A stretch of DNA of 38,720 bases from positions 1 to 38,720 of the forward strand of contig JBKQNY010000119.1 of the NCBI GenBank assembly GCA_052145775.1, given 5' to 3'. This document shows positions 16,264 to 24,223 of the stretch, one piece after another. The stretch comes from CAVYPR01 sp052145775. GTDB taxonomy: Bacteria; Actinomycetota; Acidimicrobiia; Acidimicrobiales; RAAP-2. The position numbers and the translations under genes are program-made. A model generated the notes under the pieces. The model was not told where the DNA came from, did no database searches, and was given only the letters and a program-made list of their open reading frames with translations. The stretch's first letter is position 1. Every line of letters starts with the position of its first letter.

Positions 16264-17418
16264 CTAACCGAAGAGCACTCCTGCCAGGGCGCTCGCCGCA
16301 TCCTCACGCTGGGGTTGGAGGATGTGGCCGTACACGTCAGCGGTCATCCGGATGGACGAGTGGCCGAGCACGTCCGATACCACTTGCAGAGGCACGCCGG
16401 CCGACAGCATCAGGCTGGCAGCTGAGTGCCGAAGCTCGTGGGGATGCCATTTGCCGACACCCGCTTTGATGCAGATGGTCTGGAAATCCCGATGGATGTT
16501 GCGGGGATCGAGCGGGGTACCAAGCTGCGTCGTGAAGACGTACTCGGTTTCCTGCCATGCGTCCCTGCATGCCAGCCGATCCTTGGCCTGCGCCACTTTG
16601 TGCGCCTCCAGCAACTTGACGACCGGAGGCGCGACGTTTACCGCCCGACGTGACTTGCTCGTCTTCACGTCGTTGGTCACCAGTTCCCCACTGACTCGCT
16701 GGAGCTGGCGGCGGACCACGACGATGCCTCTACTGAGGTCGATGTCCGCCCACCGGAGCCCGAGTGCCTCGCCCCGGCGGAGACCGGTGGAGAGCATCAG
16801 CGCGAACAATGCACCGAGTCGATGGTCGTCCATCGCCGCTAGGAGTGCCCTGGCCTGGTCCGGGGTGAGCGTCCGGCCTTCGGCCCGCTCCGACTTGGGA
16901 GGCTTGGTTAGTGCCGCCACGTTGCGGGAGAGGGTCCCTTCCACGACACACTCGTTGAGGGCCTGGGCCAGGACCGAACGAATGCGCCGCACCGTCGACA
17001 CCGACAGCGGCCGAGACCCCTCCAGTGTACCGACCAGCTTAGCGGCCAACAGGTGCTGCACGTCGGCGACGGTGAGGTTGCTGACCTGCGTCCGACCGAG
17101 GGTAGGAACGATGTGCCGTTCGGCGACCGCCCTGTAGTTCTCGCGGGCCAGCGGTTTCACCTGGGTGCTCAGGACGTCACTGTCCCATCTACTGAGTAGC
17201 TGGGCGACCGTCTCCCGCCTCGTCGGCGGTATGTAGCCGGTGTCGATCTGCCGCTGGAGGTCGGAGAGCTTGCGGCGCGCCTCGTCTTTCGTTCTGGCGC
17301 TTACCGTCTTTCGCCGCGGGCGTCCTGTACCGTCGTAGCCGACGAGAACCGCACCGAACCACCGGCCGTCGCTCCGCTTGTAGAGCCCGCCTTCCCCGTT
17401 CATGCGTCGCCCGGCCAT
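16264..17418 (-). CDS. Phage-type site-specific integrase (tyrosine recombinase) next to tRNA-Val
   Basis: 384 residues from the ATG at 17418; an ATG five codons later is also possible, and the longer frame to 17508 reads through the tandem repeat. Layout: an AP2-like arm-binding start (GGLYKRSDGRWFGAVLVGYD), a SAM-like core-binding domain (residues about 60-150), then the catalytic domain with STGLRRGEALGLRW (Arg), HPHELRHSAASLML (His-x-x-Arg), VLGHSS (His) and DVYGHIL (Tyr). Its start points towards the 3' end of tRNA-Val 120 bp away, the usual arrangement for an island inserted into that tRNA. Confidence 0.93.
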   Translation of the reverse strand: MAGRRMNGEGGLYKRSDGRWFGAVLVGYDGTGRPRRKTVSARTKDEARRKLSDLQRQIDTGYIPPTRRETVAQLLSRWDSDVLSTQVKPLARENYRAVAERHIVPTLGRTQVSNLTVADVQHLLAAKLVGTLEGSRPLSVSTVRRIRSVLAQALNECVVEGTLSRNVAALTKPPKSERAEGRTLTPDQARALLAAMDDHRLGALFALMLSTGLRRGEALGLRWADIDLSRGIVVVRRQLQRVSGELVTNDVKTSKSRRAVNVAPPVVKLLEAHKVAQAKDRLACRDAWQETEYVFTTQLGTPLDPRNIHRDFQTICIKAGVGKWHPHELRHSAASLMLSAGVPLQVVSDVLGHSSIRMTADVYGHILQPQREDAASALAGVLFG

Positions 17419-17448
17419 GGGGCCCCGAGTCACCAAAATTCGATCCCG

Positions 17449-17472
17449 TTGCTTACATATTTGCTTACATAG
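17449..17472. repeat. Two tandem 12-mers upstream of the integrase
   Basis: TTGCTTACATAT is followed directly by TTGCTTACATAG. Short AT-rich direct repeats between an integrase start and its tRNA are often arm-type binding sites or part of attP; here that is an inference. Confidence 0.5.
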
Positions 17473-17538
17473 CCTACTTTCGGGCTCCCGACGCGAAACA
17501 ACCCCCAATCAGATGGCCTCTGAACAGGGATTTCATCG

Positions 17539-17611
17539 TGGGCCGTAGAGGACTCGAACCTCTGACCCCTTGCGCGTCATGCAAGTGCGCTACCAACTGC
17601 GCCAACGGCCC
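17539..17611 (-). tRNA. tRNA-Val (anticodon GAC)
   Basis: Read on the minus strand it folds fully: acceptor GGGCCGT/ACGGCCC, D stem GCGC/GCGC around AGTTGGTA, anticodon stem CTTGC/GCAAG with loop ATGACGC (anticodon GAC), T stem AGAGG/CCTCT with TTCGAGT. The discriminator is A and no CCA is encoded. It is intact, and the integrase lies on its 3' side. Confidence 0.95.
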
Positions 17612-17699
17612 GTGACCTGCCACGCTACCACCGGCCTGAGCGGCCAAGGCCGGCAGAAGGAACAGCCGAAGAAACCACAGGCACGCCGGGGTTTGGCGC

Positions 17700-18701
17700 T
17701 CACGTGACCTCGAGTACGGCGGCGCCGGTGAGCCGGTCGTGGGCCAGGTCGGCCAGGGCCCGGTCCGCCTCCTCCAGCTGGTAGGTCGTCGTGGTCGCCC
17801 GCACTCCGAGGCGCGGAGCCAAGCGGAGCAGCTCCTCGCCGTCCCGACGGGTGTTCGCCGTGACACTACGCAGCACCCGCTCCTGGAAGAGGTGGTCCTG
17901 GTAGTCGAGGCTCGGCACGTCGGTGAGGTGGATGCCGGCGACGGCGAGGACGCCGCCCCGATCGAGTGCGGCCAGGGCCGGGAGGACCAGGTCTCCGACC
18001 GGCGCGAAGAGGATCGCCGCGTCCAGAGGGTCAGGTGGGACCTCGTCGGCGCCTCCGACCCATGTCGCTCCGAGCTCCGCGGCCAGCCGTCTCGCCTCCG
18101 GCGCGCGGGTGGCCACGTAGAGCGATGCGCCCTCGGCCAATGCGACTTGGGCGGTGAGGTGGGCCGACCCCCCGAAGCCGTAGATGCCGAGCCTCCCGCC
18201 GTGGGGCAGTCCGGTCAGGCGAAGGGCGCGATAGCCGATGATGCCGGCACACAGGAGCGGCGCCGCCTGGTCGTCGGGCAGGTCGTCGGGGAGGCGGTAA
18301 GCGAACCGCTCGTCGACGACCGTCCACTCGGCGTAGCCGCCGTCGTGGTCCCAGCCGGTGAAGGTGGCGTTGACGCAGAGGTTCTCCGCGCCCCTCCGGC
18401 AGAAGCGACAGACGCCGCAGGTCGAGGCGAGCCAGGCCACACCCACCCGGTCGCCGTCACGGAATCGATCCGCGCCCGTGCCTCTGCCGTCGACGCGACC
18501 TACGACCTCGTGACCCGGCACGACACGGGCACGGTGGACCGGGAGGTCACCCTCGGCCACATGGAGGTCGGTCCGACAGACGCCACAGGCAGCCACGCGG
18601 ACCCGGATCTCCCCCGGACCGGGCTCGGGCTTCGGCTTCTCCACCAGCTCGAGGGACCCCTCGTCGATGGGGCCGGGCGTCGAGACCTCCCAGGCGCGCA
18701 C
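17700..18701 (-). CDS. Zinc-dependent alcohol dehydrogenase family protein
   Basis: 333 residues, cytosolic, from a GTG. It is a medium-chain dehydrogenase with catalytic zinc ligands in ACGVCRTDLH (Cys42) and PGHE (His64-Glu65), and the structural zinc lobe CGVCRFCRRGAENLC (Cys95, 98, 101, 109). The cofactor domain begins GIYGFGGSAH. The compact length and LCAGIIGYRALR match the AdhA-like subgroup acting on aldehydes and primary alcohols. It lies on the core side of tRNA-Val, in a block that looks richer in GC than the flanks, with an exonuclease and esterase on the same strand but separate. Confidence 0.9.
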   Translation of the reverse strand: MRAWEVSTPGPIDEGSLELVEKPKPEPGPGEIRVRVAACGVCRTDLHVAEGDLPVHRARVVPGHEVVGRVDGRGTGADRFRDGDRVGVAWLASTCGVCRFCRRGAENLCVNATFTGWDHDGGYAEWTVVDERFAYRLPDDLPDDQAAPLLCAGIIGYRALRLTGLPHGGRLGIYGFGGSAHLTAQVALAEGASLYVATRAPEARRLAAELGATWVGGADEVPPDPLDAAILFAPVGDLVLPALAALDRGGVLAVAGIHLTDVPSLDYQDHLFQERVLRSVTANTRRDGEELLRLAPRLGVRATTTTYQLEEADRALADLAHDRLTGAAVLEVT

Positions 18702-18740
18702 AGAGCCATCCTGGCACGGTGTCCGCCTCGGATCTGTCCG

Positions 18741-19475
18741 TCAGGCGGCTCCGGCCACCGCCTCTTCGTCGGCGAACGGCCAGGCAAAGTCCCTCGGGTC
18801 GAGGGGAGGCATCCCCCTGCCCCGTCGCCACCCGTCGTAGGAGGTGGCCCACTCCTGGTGCCAGCCGATCTGGGCCTGGTGGAGCTCCGCTGGCGTCATG
18901 CCCGCCACCTCCTCGTACCGTTCGGCGATGGCGGTCAGCACCCCCATGGACGCCACTGCGTCCGCGGTCGCGTCGTGCGCATTGTCGATCGTCACGCCGT
19001 AGTGGGCGCACAGCTCGCCCAGGGTTCGGCGTCCCTTGCGGTAGCGGTCGAGGTGGCGGTCGAGCACCAAGGCGTCGAGCACCGGGGAGGCGAAGCCCCG
19101 GGCCGTGAGCCCCCGGCCGTCGAGCCGCCGGCACTGGACGTCGACGATGGTGAGGTCGTAGTCGAGCTTCATCCCGACCACCGGCACCCCCCGGATCGAG
19201 GCGTCAGCCAGGGCGTCGGCCAGCAGCAGGATCGAGGCGCCGAGGGGCCGGCCCTCGGCCCGAACCCGGTCGTCGTCGATGCCGTGCACGGCGGTCGCCC
19301 CGGCGGGGATCGGCCGTCCCGGGTCGACCAGTCCCGCCACTCGGCTGACGACCTCCCCGCCCTCCATCGTGACCAGGGCGAATGACACCGGCACGTCGTT
19401 GAACCGGTCGACCCCCGTCGTCTCGAGGTCGAAGCCGAGCAGCTCTTTGTGGTGCCAGGGAGTCTCTGGGGGCAT
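18741..19475 (-). CDS. DEDDh 3'-5' exonuclease (DNA polymerase III epsilon-like)
   Basis: 244 residues from an ATG. Exo I is GFDLETTG (Asp16, Glu18), the second acidic site is in GMKLDYDLTIVD, and the third motif NAHDATADAVAS supplies the catalytic His and last Asp, placing it in the DEDDh group. The C-terminus has a helical tail (ELHQAQIGWHQEWATSYDGW) common in stand-alone actinobacterial members. There is no polymerase or BRCT domain, so a repair or RNA/DNA trimming role is likelier than replicative proofreading. Confidence 0.88.
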   Translation of the reverse strand: MPPETPWHHKELLGFDLETTGVDRFNDVPVSFALVTMEGGEVVSRVAGLVDPGRPIPAGATAVHGIDDDRVRAEGRPLGASILLLADALADASIRGVPVVGMKLDYDLTIVDVQCRRLDGRGLTARGFASPVLDALVLDRHLDRYRKGRRTLGELCAHYGVTIDNAHDATADAVASMGVLTAIAERYEEVAGMTPAELHQAQIGWHQEWATSYDGWRRGRGMPPLDPRDFAWPFADEEAVAGAA

Positions 19476-19556
19476 GGTTCGAGCATGCCAGACGGCTGTG
19501 TCGGTGAGGGGGATTTCGGGTCCCTACGCATCGGGCCCGCGGCGCGCTGGGCGGGG

Positions 19557-20504
19557 TCAGCCGGGGGCGGTGGCCTTCCGCAGGGCGGCGACGCAGCGCC
19601 GGTGGTACTCCCGGGCCGAGGGCAGGATCTGGGTGAAGGAGAACGACGGGTGGATGTGGCCGGCCAGGCGGATGTGCTCAACGTCGACCCCGGCCTCCCG
19701 CAGGCGCTCGGCGTAGGCCGCGCCCTCGTCTCGCAGGGGGTCGTACTCGGCCGTCATCACCTGCGCCGGTGGCAACCCCGACAGGTCCGGGGCCAGCAGC
19801 GGCGAGGCGTAGGGCTCGGTGGCGCGGTCGGGGTCGCCGAGGTAGGCCTCGCGGTACATCTCGATGTCACGGCGGGTGAGCCCGTAACCCTCGCCGATGT
19901 CGTTGATCGAGGGGTGGGAGAGGGTGAAGTCCGTACTCGGGACGTCGAGCATCTGCAAGGCCATCGCCGGTCCGTTTCGGTCGCGAGCCATGAGGCACGC
20001 CACCGCGGCCAAGTTGCCGCCGGCCGATTCGCCCCCGATCGTCACCCGGGCCGCATCCACCCCGAGCTCCTCGGCGTGCTCCACCAGCCAGCAGAGCGCG
20101 GCGTAGCAGTCCTCGGGAGCGGTCGGGTACTGGCACTCGGGCGCCAGGCGGTACTCGACCGAAGCCACCAGGCAGGCAGCGTCGACGGCGATGGCCCGGC
20201 AACGGTCGTCGCGCTCGTCGAGCGTCCCCTCGCAGAACCCTCCTCCGTGAATGAAGACGTGGAGCGGCAGGGGTCCGCGCTCGAACGGGCGGTAGAGACG
20301 GACGGCGATCCGGCCGCCCTCGACCGGGACCGACCGGTAGGTGATCGACTCGACCTTAGGCCCCGGACGAAGCGCCACCCAGCGGAAGTAGTGGGCCATG
20401 CGGTCGGCCGCCGCCCGCCGTTGCGAGAACGGCACCGACTCGTCGGGCCTCGGTGCCCTGTCCATCAGGGCGACGAACGCCCGGATTCGTGGTTCGAGCG
20501 GCAT
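19557..20504 (-). CDS. HSL-family (family IV) esterase/lipase
   Basis: 315 residues from the ATG at 20504, which has GAGAGGGGGAG upstream; the frame is open to 20624, but that would run through the tRNA-Cys fragment. Oxyanion-hole motif HGGGF (86-90), nucleophile Ser160 in GGESAGG, Asp255 in EYDPLRDEG and His285 in GHIHPSF complete the hormone-sensitive-lipase triad. Short-chain acyl esters are the usual substrates. The start lies 24 bp from the tRNA-Cys remnant, so it is the first host gene beyond a probable island edge. Confidence 0.9.
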   Translation of the reverse strand: MPLEPRIRAFVALMDRAPRPDESVPFSQRRAAADRMAHYFRWVALRPGPKVESITYRSVPVEGGRIAVRLYRPFERGPLPLHVFIHGGGFCEGTLDERDDRCRAIAVDAACLVASVEYRLAPECQYPTAPEDCYAALCWLVEHAEELGVDAARVTIGGESAGGNLAAVACLMARDRNGPAMALQMLDVPSTDFTLSHPSINDIGEGYGLTRRDIEMYREAYLGDPDRATEPYASPLLAPDLSGLPPAQVMTAEYDPLRDEGAAYAERLREAGVDVEHIRLAGHIHPSFSFTQILPSAREYHRRCVAALRKATAPG

Positions 20505-20527
20505 CGCTCCCCCTCTCGCTTTCTTGA

Positions 20528-20577
20528 GGCGGCGCCGGGAATCGAACCCGGGTACGGGGCTTTGCAGGCCCCTGCCT
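20528..20577 (-). pseudogene. 3' fragment of tRNA-Cys (GCA), probable attachment-site remnant
   Basis: The minus strand shows anticodon arm GGGGC-CTGCAAA-GCCCC (anticodon GCA), variable loop GTAC, T arm CCGGG-TTCGATT-CCCGG and acceptor 3' strand CGCCGCC. Upstream only AGGC of the D stem remains; no GGCGGCG acceptor 5' strand or D arm is present in the following 80 bp. It cannot fold as a complete tRNA. A duplicated 3' half is the classic scar at the far end of an island inserted in a tRNA gene. Confidence 0.8.
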
Positions 20578-20630
20578 CTTCTGCCTGCGGTCCTGGTCAG
20601 TGGCGGTAACCATAGGGGGTCCAAACCCCC

Positions 20631-20655
20631 GATGACGCGATTGTGACGCGTTTGC
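20631..20655. repeat. Short direct repeat beside the tRNA-Cys fragment
   Basis: TGACGCG-ATTG-TGACGCG lies between the tRNA fragment and the WhiB stop. It could be a recombinase arm site; this is inference only. Confidence 0.3.
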
Positions 20656-21068
20656 TACCCCGCGGCCCGCCTCATCCGCTCCCGCTCCTTGGTTGACGTC
20701 CCTTCCCAGTAGCCGACGACGTCCGGGTCCTCGAGCGCGAATCGCAGACACTCGGGGCGCACCGGGCAGCCCCCGCAAAGCTCCCGGGCCTTGCCGTAGC
20801 TGGCCCCAGCACCCCCTACGAACGTCCCCACGCCCTCGCCCCGGCACGCTGCCCGCAGCTGCCACGCCGGGCGGGCAAGGAGGCTCTCGAGGTAGTTCGG
20901 AATCCAGCGGGGTCCGCCGCTCGCGAATGAACGCACTCCCAGGCGGAAGGGCCAGAATGTGCCCGCAGACCGCTGTAGGCTTCCGCGGGTGCCAACCAAG
21001 GCGACCTTTCCGTCACGAAACCTTGCGCTTCCCAAGTATTGAGTTGGGGGCTGAAGTATCACCATCAC
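20655..21068 (-). CDS. WhiB-family iron-sulfur transcriptional regulator
   Basis: 137 residues from overlapping GTG/ATG starts at 21068/21065; the family is usually 80-100 residues, so a later start near RWIPNYLESLL is possible. Four Cys ligands for a [4Fe-4S] cluster are visible: one in LRAACRGEG and three in LCGGCPVRPEC plus its spacing. They are followed by the GYWEGTSTKER turn (usual form GVWGGTSxRER) and a short basic tail that binds DNA. WhiB proteins occur only in Actinobacteria and their phages. It lies just inside the putative tRNA-Cys island edge and diverges from the secreted repeat protein. Confidence 0.88.
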   Translation of the reverse strand: MMVILQPPTQYLGSARFRDGKVALVGTRGSLQRSAGTFWPFRLGVRSFASGGPRWIPNYLESLLARPAWQLRAACRGEGVGTFVGGAGASYGKARELCGGCPVRPECLRFALEDPDVVGYWEGTSTKERERMRRAAG

Positions 21069-21126
21069 CGGAGAACAAGCGCAGCGACACTAGCGGACTG
21101 TTCTAGACGGAAAAAAAGGGGGGTCA

Positions 21127-22221
21127 ATGAGAGTCTGGTCCATCGCATTCCGCTCAGAAAGATGCGCTTTGGTTGGAGTTATCGCAGTATCCCTGATAGT
21201 CGTCGGCTCTCTGGCTGCTCTCCCTACCGAAGCAGGCGCTAGTGCCACTGCTAGTGACGTGCCCGTCGGTGCCGTACAGGCACTGGTCACCCAAACAGGC
21301 ATCCCGTATGACGTGCAACTTGACGCTGTAATCGACCCAGCGAGGGGGGCATCAACATTCGACGTTCCTCCGAGCGGCACTCGCTTTGTCGCCGCCGTGT
21401 TTGCCGTCACCAACAAGGGAACCTCGGTCTACACAAATGACGCAAACAATGATGCCTCGGTCATTGGCTCGAACGACCAGCAATACACCGCCTCCTTTTA
21501 CACACTTTCCGGGTGCACGAACTTCGATTACGGATTGGTGAACCTTCAACCAGGAGCCCAGCTCACTGGCTGCGTGAGCTTCGCCATCCCAAATGGTGTT
21601 GGCGTCTCGCGAGTTCAATGGGCATCGACATCGGGATTTGGCAGCACGGTGGTGTGGGCAAACACCCCTCCCCCCTCACCAGCACCTAGCGCACCAGCGC
21701 CGACTCCTCCCTCGCCAGCAGCGCCGCAGCCTGCGGTCGTCAGTATGGTTGCGACGCCGAGTGGTGGTGGCTACTGGCTTGCCGACGCCGCCGGGGATGT
21801 GAATTCGTACGGAAACGCTCAGTTCGACGGGTCGATGGGCGGCAAGCCGCTCGACAAGCCGATCGTGGGTATGGCGGCGACCCCTACAGGCAACGGTTAC
21901 TGGGAGGTGGCCTCCGACGGCGGGCTGTTCAGCTTTGGGAACGCCCAGTTCTACGGGTCCATGGGCGGCAAACCTTTGAACGAGCCCGTGGTGGGCATGA
22001 CTGCCTCAGCAACAGGGGCGGGCTACCGAGAAGTAGCTGCGGACGGCGGGCTGTTCAGCTTTGGGAACGCCCAGTTCTACGGGTCCATGGGCGGCAAACC
22101 GCTCGACAAGCCGATCGTAAGCATGACCTCGAGCCCTACAGGTAAGGGTTATTGGGAAGTCGCCTCAGACGGCGGAATCTTCAGTTTCGGAAACGCACAG
22201 TTCTACGGCAGCCGCGGCTAG
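21127..22221 (+). CDS. Secreted protein: DUF4352-like domain plus GYW/SDGG/FSFG repeats
   Basis: 364 residues from an ATG just after GGGGGGTCA. A signal peptide (residues about 1-42, ending TEAGASA) precedes a beta-sandwich resembling DUF4352 (VPPSGTRFVAAVFAVTNKG, LQPGAQLTGCVSFAIP). A Pro-rich linker (about 183-200) leads to four repeats of about 42 residues with GYWEVASDGGLFSFGNAQFY and GSMGGKPLDKP. These repeats are widespread in Acidimicrobiia surface proteins and probably form beta-propeller-like blades. A 59-bp block is identical in repeats two and three (21916-21974 and 22042-22100), showing recent duplication. Its role is unknown. Confidence 0.85.
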   Translation: MRVWSIAFRSERCALVGVIAVSLIVVGSLAALPTEAGASATASDVPVGAVQALVTQTGIPYDVQLDAVIDPARGASTFDVPPSGTRFVAAVFAVTNKGTSVYTNDANNDASVIGSNDQQYTASFYTLSGCTNFDYGLVNLQPGAQLTGCVSFAIPNGVGVSRVQWASTSGFGSTVVWANTPPPSPAPSAPAPTPPSPAAPQPAVVSMVATPSGGGYWLADAAGDVNSYGNAQFDGSMGGKPLDKPIVGMAATPTGNGYWEVASDGGLFSFGNAQFYGSMGGKPLNEPVVGMTASATGAGYREVAADGGLFSFGNAQFYGSMGGKPLDKPIVSMTSSPTGKGYWEVASDGGIFSFGNAQFYGSRG

Positions 22222-22623
22222 CCCTCGCGTTTCAGAGCCGGTCGGCGTCGAGAGACGAAGACGCGGGCAAGTCGCCTCGGAAGAAGCCTTGCGCCCGCGG
22301 TGACGTTGTCACCGTCTGCAGAGAGAAACGTGGCTGAGCCCTCCTCGGGCTCGGTTGGATCGGCGTAACAATCACGGGCGCGTCATCGGGGAGCTGTTGT
22401 ACCGGGAAGGCGTAGATATAGATACCATTCGGCTACGTGGTCTTCACCGCCGGTGCACTGGCCCTCACGGTCCCCTTCGCCGTTGCGAGCTGGTTCGTGA
22501 TCGAGCGCCACGCATTGCGCTTCAAGACTTGGTCGCCCCGATGGAGGGTGCGGTGGGCCTCCGCGAGCTAACCTCGATAATTCGTCCCGCCGCTGAACGA
22601 ACGGTGCGCGCGTCCGCGTAAAA
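22222..22623. other. Intergenic stretch with acyltransferase remnant
   Basis: 402 bp before the insertion sequence. It holds a stem (GAGCCC-TCCTC-GGGCTC, 22336-22352) without a T tract, which is at best a weak terminator, and the acyltransferase tail at 22422-22571. Confidence 0.5.
22422..22571 (+). pseudogene. C-terminal remnant of an acyltransferase-3 family membrane protein
   Basis: The frame opens just after a TAG and reads GYVVFTAGALALTVPFAV, then ASWFVIERHALRFKTWSPR and a stop. A last membrane helix followed by the (S/A)-x-x-x-(I/V)ER-x-x-L(R/K) signature is typical of the C-terminus of OafA/YrhL-type O-acyltransferases. The remaining 300 or more residues are absent, so it is a relic. 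It ends about 50 bp before the insertion sequence, which may have caused or followed the deletion. Confidence 0.6.
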
Positions 22624-22685
22624 AGCCCTCCTGCCTGGAAGAATGTTGTCACCACAACAACGCATTCCAACCAAGAAGGAGGGCT
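22624..22685 (+). promoter_or_regulatory. Hairpin covering the transposase ribosome-binding site
   Basis: AGCCCTCCT (22624-22632) pairs with AGGAGGGCT (22677-22685), and inside it TGTTGT-CACC-ACAACA forms a second perfect stem. The 3' arm contains the AAGGAGGG that serves the TTG start at 22688. A transcript entering from outside would fold and hide this site, the usual way an IS avoids activation by read-through. Confidence 0.6.
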
Positions 22686-22687
22686 CC

Positions 22688-24058
22688 TTGCAGGTGCACT
22701 GTAGTCGCGCGGTCCGTCGGGCGAAGGTGACCCTCGACGGCAAGAACCTCGTCTCCCATGCCGGCACCGCGCTCCTGGCCGAACTGGCAGATCGAAGCGG
22801 TCTCACCGAGGCCATGTCGGTGGCCATGGAGGAGTGTGGCATCAACTGGCGGATTCATGATCCGGGTGTCGTGCTCACCCACCTCGGCGTGGCCATCGCC
22901 GACGGGGCGGACTGCCTGGCCGACCTGGCCGCATTGAAGAACCAAGAGGGCCTGTTCGGAACAGTCGCGTCAGTGGCCACGGCCTGGCGGGCGCTCGAGG
23001 CCACCACGTCAGCCGAGCAGCGAGCCATCCCTCTCGCCCTGGCCAAGGCCCGCGAGCGCGTCTGGGCGCAGTGCCCACCCGAGGGACCGATCGTCATCGA
23101 CATCGACTCCACGCTCGTCACCGCGCACTCAGAGAAGGAGGACGCCGCTCCCACGTACAAACGCGGCTTCGGGTTCAACCCGCTCGGTGCGTGGTGCGAC
23201 AACACGAGCGAGCCCATGGGCGCCATGCTCCGGTCGGGCAACGCCGCACCTAACGACACCGACGACCACTTGGAGCTCTTGGAGCAGGTCGTGGTGGCCT
23301 TGCCCCCCGAGTACCGCCTCGGGCACCAAGAGGGCGACGACCCCGCGTTGGTCGTCCACCCCGTCTTGGTGCGGGCCGACTCGGCCGGGGCCACCCACCG
23401 CTTCGTCGACGCCCTTGCCGACGCCAACTTCGAGTACTCGATTGGCTTTCCCATCAGCACTTCTGTGCGTGACGCCCTGCTCATGGCCCAAGAAGAGGAC
23501 TGGGTGAGGGCCACCGAGCACGATGGTGGCGTCCGAGACGGCGCCCAGGTCATCGAGCTGACCGACCTGGTGGACCTCAACGGATGGCCGGAGGGCCAGC
23601 GACTTGTCTGCCGGCGCGAACGCCCCCACCCCGGGGCCCAGCTCAGTTTCTTCGACACCCACGCCGGCTGGCGCCACACCTGCTTCATCACCAACTCGAC
23701 CGGCAGTGACATCGCGGCTCACGAGCTGCGCCACCGCGGCCACGCCCGGGTCGAGGACCGGGTGCGCTGCTGGAAGGACTGCGGCCTCTCCAACCTGCCC
23801 TTCGACGGCTTCGCCCGCAACCAGGCCTGGGTGATCGTCAGCGTCATCGCCGGAGCGCTCTTGGCCTGGAGCCAGCTGCTCTGCTTCGACGGTGCCTTGG
23901 CCAAGGCCGAGCCCAAGACCATGCGCCACCGCGTCCTGCACGTCGCCGCCGTCCTGGTTCGCCGTCAGCGCCACCTCCTCCTTCGACTCGACGAGTCCTG
24001 GCCCTGGGTGAGCGAGCTCGGCTTAGCCTTCACCCATCTGCGAGAAGCGATCCCATAA
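22688..24058 (+). CDS. IS1380-family transposase
   Basis: 456 residues from the TTG at 22688, chosen because LQVHCSRAVRRAKVT aligns with usual family starts and AAGGAGGG lies 5-7 bp upstream; an ATG at 22643 lies inside the hairpin. DDE catalytic features: IVIDIDSTLVTAH (first Asp), the region HPVLVRADSAGATHRFVD (second Asp), and HELRHRGHARVEDRVRCWKDCG with the late Glu of the YREK-like motif. The frame is intact and full length for the family, so the IS may still be active. Confidence 0.92.
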   Translation: MQVHCSRAVRRAKVTLDGKNLVSHAGTALLAELADRSGLTEAMSVAMEECGINWRIHDPGVVLTHLGVAIADGADCLADLAALKNQEGLFGTVASVATAWRALEATTSAEQRAIPLALAKARERVWAQCPPEGPIVIDIDSTLVTAHSEKEDAAPTYKRGFGFNPLGAWCDNTSEPMGAMLRSGNAAPNDTDDHLELLEQVVVALPPEYRLGHQEGDDPALVVHPVLVRADSAGATHRFVDALADANFEYSIGFPISTSVRDALLMAQEEDWVRATEHDGGVRDGAQVIELTDLVDLNGWPEGQRLVCRRERPHPGAQLSFFDTHAGWRHTCFITNSTGSDIAAHELRHRGHARVEDRVRCWKDCGLSNLPFDGFARNQAWVIVSVIAGALLAWSQLLCFDGALAKAEPKTMRHRVLHVAAVLVRRQRHLLLRLDESWPWVSELGLAFTHLREAIP

Positions 24059-24223
24059 CCCGCCGGGTCCCGGCGCCCGACCCCGGAGCGTGATCGCAGG
24101 GCGTGACAACACACGAAGGAGCAAGCCCCCTTGATGCTTCACGCCCTGTGGGCAGTCACCACGCGCTCAGCGCGTCGATGCGCGAGTTCGCCGTGTTGAC
24201 GTCCGTTCGACGGAGCCGGACGA

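Larger units (their letters stand above)
22624..24147 (+). mobile_element. IS1380-family insertion sequence
   Basis: Single transposase gene between two long hairpins. TGTTGTCAC at 22644-22652 faces its inverted copy at 24103-24111, part of imperfect terminal repeats. Exact ends and any target duplication could not be fixed; the coordinates given are the outer arms of the two hairpins. Confidence 0.7.

Noticed and set aside
17739..20609. Very long plus-strand open frames opposite the dehydrogenase, exonuclease and esterase genes.
   Set aside because: They are antisense shadows of three well-recognised minus-strand genes in GC-rich DNA, and their translations are rich in Arg, Gly and His with no domain.
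20521..20610. Complete tRNA-Cys gene.
   Set aside because: No acceptor 5' strand or D arm could be found upstream of the anticodon arm within 80 bp, so only a 3' fragment is called.
22336..22352. Rho-independent terminator (GAGCCC/GGGCTC stem).
   Set aside because: There is no T tract after the stem and it lies over 110 bp from the upstream stop, so it is mentioned only within the intergenic entry.
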